Positions 26,105-33,531 of a DNA stretch of 64,000 bases are shown piece after piece (within the stretch, counting starts at the first letter, position 1; every line of letters begins with the position of its first letter). The DNA comes from Kluyvera genomosp. 1. GTDB lineage: Bacteria > Pseudomonadota > Gammaproteobacteria > Enterobacterales > Enterobacteriaceae. The notes beneath the pieces are model-generated. The model ran no database searches. It had not been told where the DNA came from and worked only from the letters and a program-made list of their open reading frames with translations. A program made the position numbers and the translations under genes. The stretch spans positions 93,276-157,275 of the forward strand of contig NZ_LGHZ01000021.1 in assembly GCF_001266615.1 (NCBI RefSeq). The letters run 5' to 3'.

Positions 26105-26194
26105 GGGTCCTCCGGGCAGGGCGACCTGCCACGGGGCGGCGGCATCGCGGGAAACGGCTCGTTTTTGAATTCTATTGTCATCATCATCATGTGC
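26105..26194 (+). other. Satellite cos site
   Basis: GGGTCCT (cosQ) at 26105-26111 and a cosN with overhang GGGCGGCGGCAT (26134-26145) followed by CGCGGGAAACGGCT. The 90 bp to the TCATCATCATCATGTGC block align with the helper cos at 12922-13011 without gaps (about 74 of 90 identical by hand count), with the same 29-base cosQ-cosN spacing. As in the helper, a terminase small-subunit-like gene follows. The element should therefore be cut and packaged by the helper terminase. Confidence 0.87.
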
Positions 26195-26281
26195 TAACTG
26201 TTTGATTTTAAATGCATGAAAATGGTGAAAAATAGAAAAGATGATGAATTGTATGTTTTTTGTTCGTCATCTTTGGGGGGA

Positions 26282-26473
26282 ATGATGAAGAAATTACGGT
26301 TAACGATTACCGAACTGGCTGGTGCGACGGGGATGCACCGGCAGACCGTATCAAAGCGTCTGCGGGATATCCCACCCGCGCCGGGCAGCAGCTGTAAGAG
26401 AAAACTATACGACCTGAAATCAGCCTTATCGGCAATCTATTCCACCGGGGGAAGCCAGAATGCAGAACACTGA
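26282..26473 (+). CDS. HTH-only small-terminase-like protein of the satellite
   Basis: A 63-residue protein (start 26282 or 26285, after GGGGGG; an ATG at 26216 is also in frame). It matches the first 55 residues of the helper small terminase (LTITELAGATGMHRQTVSKRL, PPAPGSSCKRKLY) and then stops, lacking the parts that would assemble and bind the large subunit. It sits right after the satellite cos. It could compete for, or bias, cos recognition, in the manner of PICI packaging-redirection proteins (inference). Confidence 0.75.
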   Translation: MMKKLRLTITELAGATGMHRQTVSKRLRDIPPAPGSSCKRKLYDLKSALSAIYSTGGSQNAEH

Positions 26474-27059
26474 AGTAATGACGACCATTAAGCTTAGCGG
26501 TTCTTTGGCTAAAACATTTGGTAGGGAACATCAACGCCTGATTACTACGACGCAGGAGGCTATTAGGGCTTTATGCGCAACTATCCCCGGATTCGAAAAG
26601 TACCTCAATACGAGTAAATCCCGCGGGCTGACCTTTAGTATATTTCGTGCAAAACAGAATATTGGGGAAGATGATCTGGCATTCCCAAACTGCGGTCGGG
26701 AAATTCGGATTGTACCTGTCATCATCGGCAGTAAACGAGCTGGCTTACTGCAGACGATACTAGGCGCGGTCATCATCGCGGCTTCAGCTGTCGGGAGTTA
26801 TTTCGCACCCGGTAACCCATTTTCAGCATTTGGATATAAGGCTGGTTCAGCAATGATGTTAGGTGGTGTCGTTCAGATGTTGTCACCGCAACCAGCCGGA
26901 TTAGCAAGTAAACAGGATGCGGATAACAAGGCTTCCTATGCTTTTGGTGGTGTAACGAACACAACCGCCCAGGGGAATCCCGTTCCGTTGTGTTACGGCA
27001 AGCGCCGCATCGGTGGAGCAATTATTTCAGCAGGGATCTACGTAGAAGATAAAGCTTAG
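26460..27059 (+). CDS. gpI-like tail assembly protein encoded by the satellite
   Basis: A 199-residue protein overlapping the HTH gene by 14 bases. It has a ubiquitin-like N-terminal part (IKLSGSLAKTFGREHQRLI), a hydrophobic segment (LLQTILGAVIIAASAVGSYF) and the conserved end GGAIISAGIYVEDK. It is closely related to, but distinct from, the helper gpI at 38916. In lambda, gpI acts with L, K and J in making the tail tip. Its presence suggests the satellite modifies or supplies the tip of the helper tail. Confidence 0.85.
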   Translation: MQNTEVMTTIKLSGSLAKTFGREHQRLITTTQEAIRALCATIPGFEKYLNTSKSRGLTFSIFRAKQNIGEDDLAFPNCGREIRIVPVIIGSKRAGLLQTILGAVIIAASAVGSYFAPGNPFSAFGYKAGSAMMLGGVVQMLSPQPAGLASKQDADNKASYAFGGVTNTTAQGNPVPLCYGKRRIGGAIISAGIYVEDKA

Positions 27060-27091
27060 AAATACAGCTATTACCTGGGTGATATAGGAAG

Positions 27092-27130
27092 GGAAGGTGG
27101 CCGTTCAACACAATTGAACGGCTACCTTCC
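27092..27130. terminator. Bidirectional terminator between convergent satellite genes
   Basis: A 17-bp stem with one mismatch (27092-27108 with 27114-27130; loop CACAA), between the gpI-like gene and the reverse-strand coiled-coil gene. Confidence 0.8.
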
Positions 27131-27142
27131 TAATAATTTATC

Positions 27143-28543
27143 TTATTTCTCTTTCTCTTTCTCTTTCTCTTTCTCTTTCTCTTTCTCTGGCATTACGCGA
27201 TCTATGATTTCCTTATTGATTTTAGATGTCGTGTTAATTAATTCATTTATTTTATCGACTTCCATTTGATGTGATTTTTTGTCTATAGAGTTCAGTGGTG
27301 AGCTTAATATTGATTTAAGGATGTTATCCATAAATAACGATGACTTGTCAGTGTCATTTTTGTTTATTTCTTGCTTGAAAGACACAAGGGTTTCAGATAA
27401 TAATTTCTTATGTGCGTAGTCCTCACTGATATTGTTTTGCTTAACATATTGCATAGCACTAAATGCAAAAAAACCTATCAGTACAGGAATCATTGAGAAC
27501 CGGGCAAAGAATAATAATAATAAGTGAGACTCTTGACCTGTAGGTGGATATGAGCTAGCTTCATTCATCATTAAGAGCATGTAAATTACGAATGCAATGC
27601 ATACACCTGCTGCAATCATTGATGTAATGGCCCAGAATATTTTATTCTTATTTGCAGTTTTGTATGCGTCTCTAAAGTGCCTTGATAGCCTGTATGTGCC
27701 AGATAGTTTTAATGCGGAGTTTGCCTTTGAGTTCAGTTCCTTAGCATTTTCTATTTCAGCTGAGATGATTCCCTTAATTTGCTCAATTTCTGTTTTTTTA
27801 TCAAGGAGGTTTTTGATTTCAGTTGCTGTACTTGCTGATTGTCTTGCTATTTCAGCTTGCATTAATTTGTTTGTTTTGACTATGTTGTTTAATGTTTCAT
27901 CGGCAGTTCTTAGTTTTTCATTGGAAGTGTCTATGCCACTTAGTGCATCTCTGCTCCTGTTTAGGATATATTCTATTTCAGAACCTGATTTTTCAAGTTT
28001 CTGGCTCTCTGCATGTAAGTCTGTAACAAGTCTTATTATTTTTTCATGAGCTATTGAATTTCTATCTGCGAGTTCTCTGATTTGACTTGCACTTATTTCG
28101 ATCTCATTTTTTACTTCTGTTACCTTTGCTAGTTCATTAGCTGCTAGGTTTTTAAACATAGCAACATTTGAGGATTGATTTTGTGATCCTTGGATAAACT
28201 TTGATATTCTTGAATATTTTTTTAGATCATCGTTAATGTTTGAAATGTTTGAGAATACTTCATTTGAGAAAATATCTAAAAGAATAGATGATGTGTAGTT
28301 ATCTATAAGTTTCAGTAAGGAAATAATATTTTCTTTTTCTTCTCGTGTAAAAAAATCGCCATAGGCGAAAGGGTTGAATTTATTTATTATCGAAACTTGT
28401 TCGCTAGTGTTCTCAAGAAAGTTAATCCTTCTTTTTACTGTATTTACATATTTTTGATCAGGAATGCTTTTAAGCCCACTTATAATCTTCTCAATATTAC
28501 CAAAAATAGATGCTGTAGTTGATGAAAATTCATTCAGATTCAT
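27143..28543 (-). CDS. Coiled-coil membrane protein of unknown function, candidate cargo
   Basis: A 466-residue, AT-rich gene. Residues 1-270 are predominantly helical with long coiled coils (ELADRNSIAHEKIIRLVTDL). Two transmembrane helices follow at about 300-325 and 345-365 (FWAITSMIAAGVCIAFVIYM; MIPVLIGFFAFSAM), then a helical cytoplasmic tail ending in seven Glu-Lys pairs. It is adjacent to attR, convergent with the packaging genes, and compositionally foreign. This fits a cargo or anti-phage gene, but I recognise no family. Confidence 0.6.
   Translation of the reverse strand: MNLNEFSSTTASIFGNIEKIISGLKSIPDQKYVNTVKRRINFLENTSEQVSIINKFNPFAYGDFFTREEKENIISLLKLIDNYTSSILLDIFSNEVFSNISNINDDLKKYSRISKFIQGSQNQSSNVAMFKNLAANELAKVTEVKNEIEISASQIRELADRNSIAHEKIIRLVTDLHAESQKLEKSGSEIEYILNRSRDALSGIDTSNEKLRTADETLNNIVKTNKLMQAEIARQSASTATEIKNLLDKKTEIEQIKGIISAEIENAKELNSKANSALKLSGTYRLSRHFRDAYKTANKNKIFWAITSMIAAGVCIAFVIYMLLMMNEASSYPPTGQESHLLLLFFARFSMIPVLIGFFAFSAMQYVKQNNISEDYAHKKLLSETLVSFKQEINKNDTDKSSLFMDNILKSILSSPLNSIDKKSHQMEVDKINELINTTSKINKEIIDRVMPEKEKEKEKEKEKEK
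27146..27187. repeat. Seven-copy hexanucleotide tandem repeat
   Basis: (TTTCTC)7 on the plus strand, coding for (Glu-Lys)7 at the protein's C-terminus. Copy-number changes would lengthen or shorten the tail without shifting the frame. Confidence 0.85.
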
Positions 28544-28574
28544 GCTTTACCCATTTTAAATTTGCGTATTGCGG

Positions 28575-28585
28575 TGTGTATTGCA
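28575..28585. repeat. TGTGTATTGCA copy near attR (probable integrase arm site)
   Basis: Identical to the two copies at 17823-17845. A related TTGCGTATTGC lies 12 bases to its left. Confidence 0.55.
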
Positions 28586-28646
28586 AGAGGTTCGGAAGGT
28601 AAACATTTTGAGGAAAAAGCCTCTAATAATCAAGGGGCTGTTTTCA

Positions 28647-30311
28647 ATGGGTTGCATGATGATCCACAAGCCATGGGGATTCTCCGGCGGCGATGCGAAC
28701 GATATGCGCGACTACGCTGACCTGCTGGATAAAGTCGAATCTGTCCTTATCCCCGCGTATGCGGAGAAAACCGGGAAATCGACCGAAGAGATCGCCGCCA
28801 TGCTGGAAGATGAAACCTGGATGGATGGTAAAGAGTGTCTCGAGCTGGGCTTTGCAGACCAGGTCACAACGTCTCTGCAGGCGATGGCCTGTATTCAATC
28901 AAAACGTATTGAGGATTTTGAAAAAATGCCAAAAAGCATTCGTAATATGGTCACCCCGCCACGTAACACCGCCCAGCGTGACCCACAGCAGCCACAACCG
29001 CAGGCAGCGGCTCCAGTGCCTGCTACCGTCACTGATGAGGCGACTATCCGCGCCCAGGTGCTTACCGAGCAAAAGAACCGCGTTAATGCGATTAACGATC
29101 TCTTTGCAATGTTCGGTGGCAAACATCAGGAGCTGCAGAATAAATGCATCGCGGATCCGGAGTGCAGCGTTGCGCAGGCAAAAGATGATTTGTTGGCGGC
29201 GCTGGGTAAAACCGCCATGCCGTCGAATAAAACCACCGACGCGCACATTTACGCTGGTAACGGTAACTTTGTGGGGGATGGTGTTCGCCAGGCTCTGATG
29301 GCTCGCGCAGGCTTCGAAAGCATGGAGCGTGACAACGTCTACAACGGTATGACGCTGCGCGAATATGCCCGTATGGCACTGACTGAGCGCGGCATTGGCG
29401 TTTCCAGCTATAACCCGATGCAGATGGTTGGCATGGCGCTGACCCACAGTACGTCGGACTTCGGTAACATCCTGCTGGATGTTGCTAATAAAGCGCTGCT
29501 GCAGGGCTGGGAAGAGGCGGCAGAAACCTTTGAGCAGTGGACCAAAAAAGGCCAGTTGTCTGACTTTAAAACGGCCCACCGTGTCGGTCTGGGAGGCTTC
29601 CCATCTCTGCGTCAGGTTCGCGAAGGTGCCGAATATAAGCATGTGACCACCAAAGATAAAGGTGAGAGCATCGCGCTGGCCACCTATGGGGAAATCTTCT
29701 CCATTACCCGCCAGGCGATTATCAACGACGATATGAACCAGCTGACGGACGTGCCAATGAAAATGGGCCGTGCGGCAAAAGGAACGATCGGCGATCTGGT
29801 ATATGCCGTCCTGACCGATAACGTTAAATTGTCCGATGGTAAGGCGCTGTTCCATGCTGATCACGCCAACCTGTCTGCTGGTGCTATTTCTGTGGGCAGC
29901 CTGGATGACGCGCGCAAGATGATGCGCCTGCAGAAAGAGGGTGAACGTTTCCTGAACATTCGCCCGGCTTATATGCTGGTGCCGGTGGCACTCGAAACCC
30001 TGGCGAACCAGACAATCAAGTCCGCCAGTGTGAAAGGTGCAGATATCAACTCCGGCATTAATAACCCGATTCAGAACTTTGCTGAGGTCATCGCAGAGCC
30101 GCGTCTGGATGCTAAAGACAGCAATGCCTGGTATCTGGCTGCTGCGAAAGGCTCTGACACTATCGAAGTGGCTTACCTGAATGGCGTGGATACACCGTAT
30201 ATCGACCAGCAGGAAGGTTTCTCGACCGATGGCATCGCGACCAAAGTGCGCATCGATGCCGGTGTTTCCCCTCTGGATTATCGCGGCCTGGCGAAATCAA
30301 CCGGGAAATAA
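28647..30311 (+). pseudogene. 3' fragment of the helper protease/major-capsid fusion, with satellite-supplied start codon
   Basis: Helper sequence resumes at 28667 within the His codon. It carries the rest of the protease, a Pro/Gln-rich linker (near 28960-29020) and the complete major capsid domain to 30311. Satellite DNA places ATG 28647 in frame, nine bases after AAGGGG, so a product of 554 residues beginning MGCMMIHKPW could be made. It would contain an intact capsid domain but no catalytic Ser. Whether it is expressed in the interrupted state is unknown. Confidence 0.85.
28656..28666. repeat. Satellite attR core
   Basis: ATGATGATCCA, identical to attL at 17683-17693. Confidence 0.88.
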
Positions 30312-30338
30312 TCCCCTTCAACTAAGTAGTAACTCTAC

Positions 30339-30358
30339 AGCCCATCAGGGCTTTTTTT
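30339..30358 (+). terminator. Terminator after the capsid gene
   Basis: AGCCC-ATCA-GGGCT followed by seven T residues, 27 bases after the capsid stop. A GGCCCC-GCGT-GGGGCC palindrome without a T-run follows at 30371-30386. Confidence 0.8.
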
Positions 30359-30403
30359 ATATCTGAATTCGGCCCCGCGTGGGGCCGGATGGAGACTGAT
30401 TTT

Positions 30404-30730
30404 ATGGCGAAGAATTTTGTACAACCTGGCAAAACCATTGTGATTGCCAATGCGGGTAACACTGCGATCCTGAGCGGCTCGCCGGTGCTGGTGGGGAAAG
30501 TGGTGGCTGTGGCCATCACGGATATTGAGGAAGGCCTGGTGGGCGATGGTTTTGCCGAAGGGGTTTTCCTTCTGCCTAAGCTGTCTGCCGACGCCATTAC
30601 CATTGGTGTGCAGGTTCATATCAAAGATGGCGTAGTGCAGCTCGATGCGACTGATGCCGATCTGGCTGGGGTTGCGTGGGAGGACGCTGCTGCTGGTTCA
30701 TCTACCGTAGCTGTGAAAATCAATGCCTAA
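30404..30730 (+). CDS. Capsid cement protein, DUF2190
   Basis: A 108-residue protein starting MAKNFVQPGKT. The beta-rich pattern (GKTIVIANAGNTAILSGSPV, then VQVHIKDGVVQLDATD) is that of DUF2190 proteins, which decorate or stabilise capsids in the position of lambda gpD. It lies directly after the capsid gene, behind a terminator, so its level may be set separately. Overlaps the next gene by eight bases. Confidence 0.8.
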   Translation: MAKNFVQPGKTIVIANAGNTAILSGSPVLVGKVVAVAITDIEEGLVGDGFAEGVFLLPKLSADAITIGVQVHIKDGVVQLDATDADLAGVAWEDAAAGSSTVAVKINA

Positions 30731-30998
30731 TCCTTTTGACAAACTTGCCAGCCGCATGGATGCGGCCACGGTCAACAAAATGGGCAAGCCGGCGACCATT
30801 AACGGTGAGCCCATGATTGTTGTGCCGGCTGAATCGCTGGAGGAAATGGGACCACTGGCGGGAACCGGACGGGCGCTGGTGGTTTTTACTGCTGGATATC
30901 GGCCCCGCCGTGGTGATCTGGTCGTTTTTGAGGGCGAGGATTTTCACCTGACCCGACACGAACGATTTAACGGTAAACCGCGCATCTTTATCGAATAG
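30723..30998 (+). CDS. Head-tail joining protein (gpFII / Gifsy-2 type)
   Basis: A 91-residue protein. The pattern MDAATVNKMGKPATINGEPM, then EEMGPLAGTGRALVVF, and a beta-rich end PRIFIE is typical of the short proteins after DUF2190 in Gifsy-2-like phages. These have been labelled ATP-binding sugar transporter-like, but by position they correspond to the head completion protein FII. The joining role is inferred from gene order. Confidence 0.7.
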   Translation: MPNPFDKLASRMDAATVNKMGKPATINGEPMIVVPAESLEEMGPLAGTGRALVVFTAGYRPRRGDLVVFEGEDFHLTRHERFNGKPRIFIE

Positions 30999-31006
30999 GA
31001 GGGGGT

Positions 31007-31585
31007 ATGGCGGTTAAAGGGCTTGAGCGTGCTATCCAGAACCTGAATAGCCTGAGTCGATTGATAGTGCCAGATGCGACCGCCAAAGCACTTAATCGTA
31101 TGGCGGGGCGGACTATCAGCCAGGGGAGCAGAAAGGTAGCCAAAGAGGCTACGGTTGACGATAACCGCAAAAAGGGGCTCCCGGTCAGGCTGGTCAGGCA
31201 ACGTTCTCGATTGCGTAAGGCCCGCCATGATCGACTTATTGCCTCCATCAAAATCAACCGCGGTAACTTACCCGCGATCAAACTAGGTACCGCTCATGTG
31301 CGGCTTGCCCGACGTAAAGGGGCAAAGCATGGGCAGGGAAGCGTACTGAAAGTAGGCCCGTATACCTTCCGGAATGCTTTTCTACAGCAACTCAGCAACG
31401 GCCGATGGCAGGTGATGCGGCGTGTCGGTAAGGCGCGTTACCCGATTGACGTAGTGAAAGTTCCACTGGATGCCCAGCTAACGCAGGCATTCACCACAAT
31501 CTCTAAAAACCTTATCCAGAGTGATATGCCCAAAGAGCTGTCCTCTGCGCTGAAAAACCAACTGAGGATCCACCTGAAGCGATGA
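31007..31585 (+). CDS. Minor tail protein Z
   Basis: A 192-residue basic protein with an SD AGGAGGGGG. The gpZ pattern is visible: N-terminal KGLERAIQNLNSL, a central basic KGLPVRLVRQRSRLRKAR and a C-terminal helical end. gpZ takes part in finishing the tail end that joins the head. Stop overlaps the gpU start (ATGA). Confidence 0.85.
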   Translation: MAVKGLERAIQNLNSLSRLIVPDATAKALNRMAGRTISQGSRKVAKEATVDDNRKKGLPVRLVRQRSRLRKARHDRLIASIKINRGNLPAIKLGTAHVRLARRKGAKHGQGSVLKVGPYTFRNAFLQQLSNGRWQVMRRVGKARYPIDVVKVPLDAQLTQAFTTISKNLIQSDMPKELSSALKNQLRIHLKR

Positions 31586-31983
31586 GCAAACATAGCGCTA
31601 TTCGCGCCGCTATTCTGGCGAAACTCAAGAACGATATTACCGGAGATGTGACCTGGTTCGACGGTCGGCCGGCGTTTCTTGAAGAGCAGGATCTTCCCGC
31701 CGTCGCCGTTTATTTGTCAGATGCTGAATACGCCGGTCAAACGCTGGATGAGGATGACTGGCAGGCCGTCTTGCATGTTGAGGTGTTCCTGAAAGCGTCT
31801 AACCCTGACACCGCGCTGGATAACTGGATGGAGGAAAAAGTTTATCCAGCCATGGCCGCCGTTCCCCAGCTTGATGAGTTAATCGAAACGATAACCCCGC
31901 AGGGCTATGACTATCAGCGTGATGATGAGATGGCCACGTGGGGTTCGGTTGATCTGACTTACTCCATTACTTATTCAATGTAA
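31582..31983 (+). CDS. Minor tail protein U (tail terminator)
   Basis: A 133-residue protein of gpU type ([16 protein letters not shown], then [20 protein letters not shown], ending in a beta strand [12 protein letters not shown]). gpU forms the hexameric ring that stops tail-tube growth and joins the tail to the head. Order Z-U-V is that of lambda. Confidence 0.88.
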   Translation: MSKHSAIRAAILAKLKNDITGDVTWFDGRPAFLEEQDLPAVAVYLSDAEYAGQTLDEDDWQAVLHVEVFLKASNPDTALDNWMEEKVYPAMAAVPQLDELIETITPQGYDYQRDDEMATWGSVDLTYSITYSM

Positions 31984-31993
31984 GGAAATCATA

Positions 31994-32737
31994 ATGCCAA
32001 CACCAAACCCTCTCGCACCGGTAAAAGGTGCGGGTACTACTTTATGGCTTTATACCGGTACCGGCGATCCCTATGCCAACCCGCTGAGTGATGCAGACTG
32101 GACCCGGCTGGCAAAAATCAAGGATTTAACACCGGGGGAAATGACCGCCGAATCCTACGATGACACCTACCTCGATGATGAAGATGCGGACTGGAGCTCT
32201 ACCGCACAGGGGGAGAAATCTGCGGGTGATACCAGTTTTACCCTCGCGTGGAAGCCGGGCGAAAGCGGCCAGCAGGGGCTGGTTGAATGGTTCACTCAGG
32301 GCGATGTCCGCGGCTACAAAATCAAGTATCCGAACGGCGCTGTTGATGTATTCCGTGGCTGGCTGAGCAGCCTGGGTAAAGCGGTACCCGCGAAAGAGGT
32401 CATTACGCGCACTGTCAAAGTGACTAACTCTGGCAAACCGTCTCTGGCAGAAGAGGATCGCTCGGCTAATGTCGCTGTAACAGGCCTCAGCGTGGCACCG
32501 AAAACCCTGGCACTGGCTGTTGGTGCAACGAATACGCTTACCTTCAGCATTCTGCCTGCCGGGGCAACGGATCAATCTCTCCGGGTTGTGTCGGCTGATA
32601 AGTCGATAGCCTCTATCACTGTTGCGGACAACATTGTCACGGTTACGGGCGTAGCTGCCGGTGAGGCCGAGATTATCGGTATGACTCCGGATGGTGAGTA
32701 TGTTGCTATTGCAACGCTCACCGTCACCGCTCCCTGA
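31994..32737 (+). CDS. Major tail tube protein V with C-terminal Ig-like domain
   Basis: A 247-residue protein. Residues 1-155 are the tube domain of gpV type ([15 protein letters not shown], then [19 protein letters not shown]). Residues about 160-247 form a bacterial Ig-like (Big_2) domain ([20 protein letters not shown]), which decorates the outside of the tail as in lambda. An intrinsic terminator follows at 32755. Confidence 0.93.
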   Translation: MPTPNPLAPVKGAGTTLWLYTGTGDPYANPLSDADWTRLAKIKDLTPGEMTAESYDDTYLDDEDADWSSTAQGEKSAGDTSFTLAWKPGESGQQGLVEWFTQGDVRGYKIKYPNGAVDVFRGWLSSLGKAVPAKEVITRTVKVTNSGKPSLAEEDRSANVAVTGLSVAPKTLALAVGATNTLTFSILPAGATDQSLRVVSADKSIASITVADNIVTVTGVAAGEAEIIGMTPDGEYVAIATLTVTAP

Positions 32738-32754
32738 TTAATTCCCTCTGATAC

Positions 32755-32776
32755 GGCTCCTTTCCGGAGCCTTTTT
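32755..32776 (+). terminator. Terminator between V and G
   Basis: GGCTCC-TTTCC-GGAGCC followed by five T residues. It would make V transcripts more abundant than those for the minor tail genes downstream unless transcription is antiterminated. Confidence 0.78.
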
Positions 32777-32791
32777 AACAGGCAAAAAAAC

Positions 32792-33202
32792 ATGTCATTT
32801 CTGAAAAAAGAATCCCTTCCCCTAGAAGGTGGCAGCGTCGTGCTTTATGAACTGTCAGCACTGCAGCGTGCTGATTATTTTGACTATCTGGCGAGCCTTG
32901 AAGGAGATACGCCGGAAGACATTTCCGAGATGAAGCGTATGGCGCTGATGGTGAAGCGAAATGTTCAGGTTAATGCCTGGGTTGTTTCCCGTTCACTGTG
33001 GCAGAGCGCGCCGGATCGTGATGAAGATGAATTGCATCTGGAAGTAATGCGCACCTGGTCTTCGGAAGCCCTGAATATTGCGGTCGTAAAGGTTCTGGAG
33101 CTCAGCGGCATGGCTCCGAAACCCGGAACAGAAGGTGACGATAACACCGGCGCAGAGGATGAGCCCAGCATCAAGGGCGAACAGGCACCCCTGGCAAAAT
33201 AG
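32792..33202 (+). CDS. Tail assembly protein G
   Basis: A 136-residue protein in the gpG slot between V and the tape measure (LKKESLPLEGGSVVLYELSALQ at the N-terminus, an acidic low-complexity end). gpG and its frameshift product GT are chaperones that coat the tape measure during tail assembly. The TAG at 33200-33202 is bypassed in some products by a -1 shift. Confidence 0.85.
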   Translation: MSFLKKESLPLEGGSVVLYELSALQRADYFDYLASLEGDTPEDISEMKRMALMVKRNVQVNAWVVSRSLWQSAPDRDEDELHLEVMRTWSSEALNIAVVKVLELSGMAPKPGTEGDDNTGAEDEPSIKGEQAPLAK

Positions 33203-33531
33203 CCGCCCGTGAGCGCAGCTTTGTGCATCGGCTGGCGCGCGAGTTCAGGCGCCCGGACTGGCGGCGCATGTTAAGCGAAATGAGTGCGACGGAATATTCT
33301 GGCTGGGTCAATCATTTTGCCGCGACGCCATTCAGTGAAGAATTGCTGGATGCTGAGTTTGCGACGACCAAAGGGCTGATTGTAACGATGCTCACGGGCA
33401 ACAGTGACATAGATGATGCTGATTTCAGCCTCCTTTCTAAACCGGATGATGAGCCAGAAAAAACGGATGATGATCTGATGCTGGCGGGAGAGGGGATATT
33501 TGGGGGGGTAAGGTATGGCCCAGCAGATTAG
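32792..33531 (+). CDS. Tail assembly chaperone GT made by -1 ribosomal frameshift
   Basis: The T part (33199-33531) has no good start of its own and lies in the -1 frame relative to G. The likely slip site is GGCAAAA (33193-33199), directly before the G stop: tRNA-Lys can re-pair on AAA one base back. Reading then continues IAARERSFVHRLAREFRRPDW, typical of T. The fusion would be about 246 residues. The heptamer is not the lambda GGGAAAG, so slippage depends mainly on the A-site codon and nearby stop. Confidence 0.75.

Larger units (their letters stand above)
17683..28666. mobile_element. Phage satellite (Gram-negative PICI-like) integrated in the helper's capsid gene
   Basis: About 10,973 bp bounded by the direct repeat ATGATGATCCA. 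It encodes integrase, AlpA, a DUF5677-like gene, a ribbon-helix-helix regulator, an Icd-like protein, two small genes and a RepA-like ATPase with iterons. A membrane protein, a second ribbon-helix-helix protein, a protease-capsid fusion, cos, a truncated small terminase, a gpI-like protein and a coiled-coil membrane protein complete it. Integrase-AlpA-replication gene order and size fit PICIs. Lack of portal, large terminase and most tail genes shows dependence on a helper. The in-frame repair of the host gene on precise removal fixes the ends. Confidence 0.92.

Noticed and set aside
28569..28646. TTG start at 28569 for the capsid fragment
   Set aside because: Would begin in the integrase arm-site region without an SD; ATG 28647 has AAGGGG at good spacing.
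17683..28666. Element as a plasmid or conjugative element remnant
   Set aside because: No relaxase, mating genes or partition genes; integrase, AlpA, cos and capsid genes point to a phage satellite.
24157..30311. Second capsid gene as a simple assembly duplication of the helper gene
   Set aside because: The two genes differ throughout (linker, many substitutions, third codon positions), so they are diverged homologues and not an assembly error.
30371..30386. GGCCCCGCGTGGGGCC palindrome as a terminator or att site
   Set aside because: No T-run and no second copy found; probably only an mRNA hairpin before the DUF2190 gene.
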